Notes under the pieces: model-generated
The model's input: the letters and a program-made list of their open reading frames with translations, nothing else
The model's database searches: none
Told to the model about the DNA's origin: nothing
Program-made: the position numbers and the translations under genes
Assembly: GCA_026710105.1 (NCBI GenBank)
Contig: JAPORR010000087.1
Location: forward strand, 1 to 37,573
From: Alphaproteobacteria bacterium
GTDB taxonomy: Bacteria; Pseudomonadota; Alphaproteobacteria; Bin95
DNA length: 37,573 bases
Reading direction: 5' to 3'
In this document: positions 33,849 to 37,573 of the stretch, piece by piece
Layout of the letters: each line of letters starts with the position of its first letter
Position numbering within the stretch: position 1 is the first letter of the stretch

Positions 33849-34312
33849 TCGAGATCAATGGTATGGCGCATGTCATTTTGACTGTGGGTCGGTTCGAGGA
33901 GGCACGCGAATTCTACTGCGGGCTGATGCCCTTCCTCGGTCTCCAGAAGGTCTATGACGGCAACAATTTCGTCTATCATGTGGGCGGGCGCACGGCGCTT
34001 GGCATCCAGCGCCCGGCACCGGAACATGAGGGTGAACGCTTCCGGCAGAACCGTGTGGGGCTGCATCATCTCTGCTTCCGGGCGCGTTCGCGCGAGGATG
34101 TGGACAAGGCGGCGGCGAAAGTACGCGAGCTCGGCGGCAAGATCGACCGTGGCCCGCTGGAGGGTGATTTTGCGCCCGGCTACTACTATTTCGTCTTCGA
34201 GGATCCGGACGGCATAAGGCTGGAGGTCAACTATGTTCCCGGCAAGGGCCTGCTTGCCACCGAAACCCCAATGTCCCCCAGTGACGACCCCAACTGGGAC
34301 CAGAACCCGTAA
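33845..34312 (+). CDS. VOC-family protein (glyoxalase/bleomycin-resistance-like)
   Basis: A 155-residue vicinal-oxygen-chelate protein with two beta-alpha-beta-beta-beta modules. Likely metal ligands are His9 in MAHVILTV, a His in GLHHLCFRA and the C-terminal Glu in GIRLEVNYVPG. The family includes glyoxalase I, fosfomycin-resistance thiol transferases and extradiol dioxygenases, so the reaction is open. The ATG overlaps the stop of the GST gene (ATGA), which suggests a joint glutathione-dependent function; glyoxalase-like or conjugate-processing activity is a reasonable guess. It converges with ruvX with only 26 bases between stops. Confidence 0.9.
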   Translation: MIEINGMAHVILTVGRFEEAREFYCGLMPFLGLQKVYDGNNFVYHVGGRTALGIQRPAPEHEGERFRQNRVGLHHLCFRARSREDVDKAAAKVRELGGKIDRGPLEGDFAPGYYYFVFEDPDGIRLEVNYVPGKGLLATETPMSPSDDPNWDQNP

Positions 34313-34338
34313 GCGCACGCCGCTGCTCTAATCTGGCT

Positions 34339-34791
34339 TCACCCGGATAGCGAGTCCAGGAAACCCTGGAGGATGTAGACAGCGGCCAGCATGTCCTTAG
34401 CGGCGCGGCGGCGGCGGCGGCTCGCGTCATCGGCGAGCATGGCGTGCTCGACGGCGTTGGTAGAGAAACGCTCGTCCCACATGAGCGCCGGCAGGTCGCG
34501 ATGCGCCATCAAGTTCAGCACGAACTGGCGCACCCGCCGGGCGCGCCGGCCTTCATGGCCGTCCAGATCGAGCGGTAGGCCGACGATCAGCGCCGCCACA
34601 CTCCGCTCATCCACGGCTGCGAGCAGCATGGTGGCCGTGTCTGCAAAACGCTTCGCGCGACGGACCGTGCCTGCCGGGGAGGCGACACGCCTGTCGGGGT
34701 CCGAGACCGCAAGCCCGACCGTCCGGTCGCCTACATCCAGTGCCAGCAGTCGCCCGGCTGTCGACAGATCCTCAGCGGTGACGAAAGGCAT
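34339..34791 (-). CDS. ruvX: Putative Holliday junction resolvase RuvX (YqgF)
   Basis: A 150-residue RNase H-fold protein. It has the first catalytic Asp in LLALDVGDRTVGLAVSD (Asp19), the second strand region ALIVGLPLDLDG, the conserved WDERFST, and the last acidic residue in KDMLAAVYILQGFLD. RuvX/YqgF is an essential nuclease that processes the 5' end of pre-16S rRNA and was earlier proposed as a resolvase. The family is usually 135-160 residues. The start at 34791 has no strong ribosome binding site; the N-terminal ten residues before the first strand are longer than usual, and a Thr/Ala-rich start may be inexact. It is a single gene between two unrelated units. Confidence 0.93.
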   Translation of the reverse strand: MPFVTAEDLSTAGRLLALDVGDRTVGLAVSDPDRRVASPAGTVRRAKRFADTATMLLAAVDERSVAALIVGLPLDLDGHEGRRARRVRQFVLNLMAHRDLPALMWDERFSTNAVEHAMLADDASRRRRRAAKDMLAAVYILQGFLDSLSG

Positions 34792-34966
34792 GGGCGGAAC
34801 TGTGGCTGCTACTCCGAGTATTCCAGGGTTTACCGAGATATCGGCCGACAGTTTGCGTCGGCAAACCGATCATGTCGCTCACTGCGCCACAGGTTGCACA
34901 GGTATGACTCTCATTCAGCTAACACAGGCGTTTTCAACCTTCTCCCCTTTTTGTCCTGCGTAAGTC

Positions 34967-36286
34967 TCAATCTTCCTGTGCCAACAATTCGCGTTGCGTG
35001 CGGCCCTTATATTCCGTGCGAAAGCGGCCGCGGCGCTGCAGGATCGGCACGACCAGGTCCACAAACTCCTCGATGGCGCCGGGGACGTAGATCGGTGACA
35101 GCATGAAGCCGTCTCCGCCCGCCTCGTCGAAAAAAGCCTCCATCTGGTCCGCCACACTCTCCGGCGTGCCGACGAATTGCGGCAGGCCCACGCTTTCGCC
35201 ATGGCGCCGGGCTGCCTCGGCCATGGTCATCGGCGTTCCGTCCGCCCTGCGGAAGCGAGTGCGCATGCGGGCAAGCTCAGGCTCCTCGCGTTCCAGCATG
35301 ATGTCGTTGTCGTCGAGCCGGGCAAGATCGAAATCAAGATGGGCGGAGAGGATCGTCTTGCCGCCTTCGACCGGCACGAGCTCATTGTGCTTCTCCTGCT
35401 TCTCGCGTGCCTCGGCTTCGCTCTCGCCGAGGATCGGCTGCATGCCGAACAGAATGCGGCAGGCCTCCGGCGGGCGACCGAAGGACGCCATGCGCTGCTT
35501 GATATCGGCGAGATAGGTGCCGGCGTCCTCCGCCCGAGGCTGGATAGCGAATACGGCGTCGGCGTAGCGGGCGGCGAAGTTGCGTCCGCCGGGCGAGGTG
35601 CCAGCCTGGAGGATCGCCGGGCCGTTCTGGGGCGAGCGCACCACGTTGAGCGGCCCGCGTGAGCGGAAAAACTCACCCTCATGCTCGATCCGATGCACCT
35701 TTGCGGCGTCGGCGAAACGGGCCCCCTCGCGGTCGAGCAGCACCGCATCCTCATCCCAGCTGTTCCAGAGCTTGCGGCAAACCTCCATATATTCATGCGC
35801 GCGCTCATAGCGGCGCTCTGTTGCCTCGCGCGCGACGCCGTAATTGGCAGCCTGGTTGCTGTTGATCGAGGTCACGACATTCCAACCGGCGCGCCCGGAG
35901 GTCATGTGGTCGAGGGTTGCCCAGAGTCGGGCGGCGTAGAAGGGGTGCTGGTTCGAGACCGAGAAAGTGGCGGCAATGCCGATGCGTGCCGTCGCCGCAC
36001 CGAGCCAGCCGAGCAGCGGCACCGGGTCATGCTCCGGCGCCTGCACGGCATAGCGCAGCGCGGGTTCGAGTGAACTCCGAAATGTGTCTGAGATGTAGTT
36101 GAGGTCAGCGAAGAACACCATGTCGAACAGGCCGTGTTCGCAGGTGCGCGCGATATGCTCGTAGAGGCCCGGCCGCGTCCAGTCCCAGGAGGGGTCGGAC
36201 CGTGGGTGCCGCCACATGGCGAGGCTGTGATAGGTTGGCCCATGGGTCAGGAACTGGGCTAGGTGCATCTTGCCGCCGCGTGCCAC
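34967..36286 (-). CDS. LLM class flavin-dependent monooxygenase (NtaA/SnaA/DszA family)
   Basis: A 439-residue TIM-barrel luciferase-like monooxygenase. It starts MARGGKMHLAQFL and has the family segments DMVFFADLNYI, LEPALRYAV, ATIGIAATFSVSNQHPFYAAR-type (split here as RIGIAATFSVS and HPFYAARLWATLDH), RAGWNVVTS and ILQAGTSPGGRNFAARYADAVF. NtaA/SnaA/DszA enzymes use FMNH2 from a separate reductase to oxidise nitrilotriacetate, pristinamycin, sulphones or related compounds. The GTG at 36286 is chosen because AGGAG lies 7 bases before it. The nitroreductase gene ends 11 bases upstream; that FMN protein could supply or handle flavin. The substrate is not evident. Confidence 0.92.
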   Translation of the reverse strand: MARGGKMHLAQFLTHGPTYHSLAMWRHPRSDPSWDWTRPGLYEHIARTCEHGLFDMVFFADLNYISDTFRSSLEPALRYAVQAPEHDPVPLLGWLGAATARIGIAATFSVSNQHPFYAARLWATLDHMTSGRAGWNVVTSINSNQAANYGVAREATERRYERAHEYMEVCRKLWNSWDEDAVLLDREGARFADAAKVHRIEHEGEFFRSRGPLNVVRSPQNGPAILQAGTSPGGRNFAARYADAVFAIQPRAEDAGTYLADIKQRMASFGRPPEACRILFGMQPILGESEAEAREKQEKHNELVPVEGGKTILSAHLDFDLARLDDNDIMLEREEPELARMRTRFRRADGTPMTMAEAARRHGESVGLPQFVGTPESVADQMEAFFDEAGGDGFMLSPIYVPGAIEEFVDLVVPILQRRGRFRTEYKGRTQRELLAQED

Positions 36287-36297
36287 GGGGCTACTCC

Positions 36298-36966
36298 TCA
36301 GCTCTCGGCCAGCGCCTCGCCACCAAACCGTTCGCGCATTGCGATCTCGGCGACGCTCCGGCGCCGCAGTTTGGTGAGCTGGTGCACTGGCCTGCCGAGC
36401 GGCACGACGGCTGCCACGGCGAAATGGTCGGGGATGGCGAGCAGGCGCTTGACCTGCGGTTCCTCGGCGACGGCGAGCGTGGTGATCGTGCCGCCGAGCC
36501 CGGCCTGCCGGGCGGCCAGGAGAGTGTTCCAGACGAAGGGATAGATTGACGCGCCGGAAATCACGCCGACGCGGTCGAGATGGCGGTCCATGGATGCGAC
36601 CACGCCCAGATCGACGATGAAGACCAGCACCACCGGCGCTTTCCGGAACAGTCCGGTCAGGACCGATGGCGGCTGGGTAGCGGCGGCTTCCTCCTCCGTC
36701 ACTGCGGAGGAATGGATTGTATTCCAGGGGCTCTCGCCGCGCTTGACCTGAGCGGCATAGCGCTTCGCTGCCGGCTCTGAGAGCGCGGACAGCCGCGCTT
36801 TAGTGTCCGGGTCGCGGACCACGATCACCTGGTTGCCCTGGCGGTTGCCGCCGCTCGGCGCGAAACGCGCGGTTTCGAGCAGCCTATATAGGGTCGCGTC
36901 CGACACCGGATCGCCGGTGAAGTCCCGGCAGGCGAAAGTGGTCCGCATCGCCTCATCGAGTTCCAT
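36298..36966 (-). CDS. Nitroreductase-family FMN protein
   Basis: A 222-residue nitroreductase-like flavoprotein. The FMN-binding N-terminus has MRTTFACRDFTGDPV and RFAPSGGNRQGNQVIVV, and a later region has NTLLAARQAGLGGTITTLA with PDHFAVAAVVPLGRP near the C-terminus. The family reduces nitro groups, quinones and enones with NAD(P)H as a homodimer. It is the first gene of a two-gene unit with the LLM monooxygenase; both use FMN, so it may reduce flavin for its partner or act on the same compound. AGGGA precedes the ATG. Confidence 0.92.
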   Translation of the reverse strand: MELDEAMRTTFACRDFTGDPVSDATLYRLLETARFAPSGGNRQGNQVIVVRDPDTKARLSALSEPAAKRYAAQVKRGESPWNTIHSSAVTEEEAAATQPPSVLTGLFRKAPVVLVFIVDLGVVASMDRHLDRVGVISGASIYPFVWNTLLAARQAGLGGTITTLAVAEEPQVKRLLAIPDHFAVAAVVPLGRPVHQLTKLRRRSVAEIAMRERFGGEALAES

Positions 36967-37197
36967 CGCTCTTTCCCTCGCTTGATTGTCTTGTCACACG
37001 AGACTCTCGCAGCATCCGCGCCCACCGGCAAGAGAAGTATAGCCAGGCACCGCGGCTTTGCGTCGATGCGAGCGGTTCGGGAAAGAACAATTGCCTCAAT
37101 GTGCTGAGTGTGATGGCCCCGAAGCTCGCCTTGGCACCGCCTTGCTTGATGGAACAGCTCGATGCTCTGTTGGCATCGGCACAGGCTGTTCGATCGA

Positions 37198-37573
37198 TTA
37201 ATTGCGCGCGAGTTTCGCGACGAGCAAGGAAAGTTTTTCCCGGTCTAAAACAGCGCGCTTTGATTCTCCTCTGAGTGCAGCAACTGCCTGCTTTTGTTCT
37301 TCCTTTAATTCATCAAATGATAATACCTCAATATTGCTCTCTACATCTGTTGCACCGCGCAGCAATAGGTCATAAGTTTCAAGTGCATTCTGCACATATG
37401 GGAGTATCTTCGGGTGATTTTTCACTTTATCATCAGATACATCAGATAAACTTTTAATCTTCGAACTTTCCTTCTCCATATGGATAAGATATCTTCCGAG
37501 AAGCAAAACGTAATTCGTGAATCGAAACTCTTTAAGATCTGGAGATTTCATGATTTTAAAGACTTCAGAAAAT
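37198..37573 (-). CDS. Unrecognised protein, AT-rich gene, 5' end outside the window
   Basis: A minus-strand frame stays open from its stop at 37198 to the window edge. An ATG at 37551 would give 117 residues, but the frame has no stop upstream of it in the 22 visible bases, so the gene may well be longer. The peptide (KSPDLKEFRFTNYVLLLGRY, later VQNALETYDLLLRG and EELKEEQKQ-like LKEEQKQAVAALRG) is mostly helical and charged with no signal or membrane segment. I do not recognise a family. Codon use is AT-rich (AAA, ATT, TTT, GAT), quite unlike the GC-rich genes to its left, which points to acquired DNA. Confidence 0.6.
   Translation of the reverse strand, partial: FSEVFKIMKSPDLKEFRFTNYVLLLGRYLIHMEKESSKIKSLSDVSDDKVKNHPKILPYVQNALETYDLLLRGATDVESNIEVLSFDELKEEQKQAVAALRGESKRAVLDREKLSLLVAKLARN

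Noticed and set aside
34851-34866. Short hairpin GTTTGC-GTCG-GCAAAC between ruvX and the LLM gene
   Set aside because: A six-pair stem about 100 bases after the LLM gene with no T-run is within what chance would give.
1-37573. CRISPR arrays, tRNA or rRNA genes
   Set aside because: No regularly spaced direct repeats and no cloverleaf-like or rRNA sequence was noticed in the intergenic regions on reading both strands; a tool search could still find a missed tRNA.

Overview
The window is a GC-rich bacterial chromosome segment that looks alphaproteobacterial. The indicators are a complete aapJQMP-type general L-amino-acid ABC transporter, an S4 protein (rpsD) of alphaproteobacterial type, a PstA with a long N-terminal periplasmic region, a Pho box of the CTGTCAT-N4-CTGTCAT kind, and two CaiB/BaiF CoA-transferases plus a three-part TRAP transporter, all typical of versatile heterotrophic Alphaproteobacteria. 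The species cannot be named from the sequence. I saw no rRNA or tRNA gene and no CRISPR array.

Left part (1-4,000, plus strand): a TfdA-like 2-oxoglutarate/Fe(II) dioxygenase overlaps a CaiB/BaiF CoA-transferase. A strong hairpin follows, then a cytochrome P450. From 10,987 down to 3,974 (minus strand) runs one tightly packed unit: aapJ, aapQ, aapM, aapP, a 42-codon overlapping small ORF, an amidohydrolase and a class III aminotransferase. This looks like uptake plus catabolism of an amino-acid-like compound.

Middle (11,300-17,600): a four-gene succinate dehydrogenase/fumarate reductase-like operon in the order B-C-D-A, all starts overlapping the previous stop. Its flavoprotein has Cys where classical SdhA/FrdA has the FAD-linking His. 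Next come rpsD with a clear sigma70-type promoter and, on the other strand, moeB and a DadA-like D-amino-acid dehydrogenase.

Region 17,650-20,940 is a mobile-element graveyard: an IS630-like transposase remnant, a solitary HsdR-N-type PD-(D/E)xK nuclease gene that still looks intact, a heavily decayed DDE transposase, a broken small gene and the last 35 codons of an IS5-type transposase.

Right part (21,150-37,573): a second CaiB/BaiF CoA-transferase; the phosphate operon pstSCAB-phoU-phoB behind a Pho box, without phoR in the window; a TRAP transporter (dctP, dctQ, dctM) in which DctM carries an unusual cytoplasmic coiled-coil extension of about 320 residues; an overlapping glutathione S-transferase/VOC pair; ruvX; and a nitroreductase-LLM monooxygenase pair. 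The last 376 bases are AT-rich and hold the end of an unrecognised ORF that runs off the window, probably acquired DNA.

Two transporter operons share one design: a hairpin directly after the binding-protein gene, which should let the binding protein be made in excess over its permeases.
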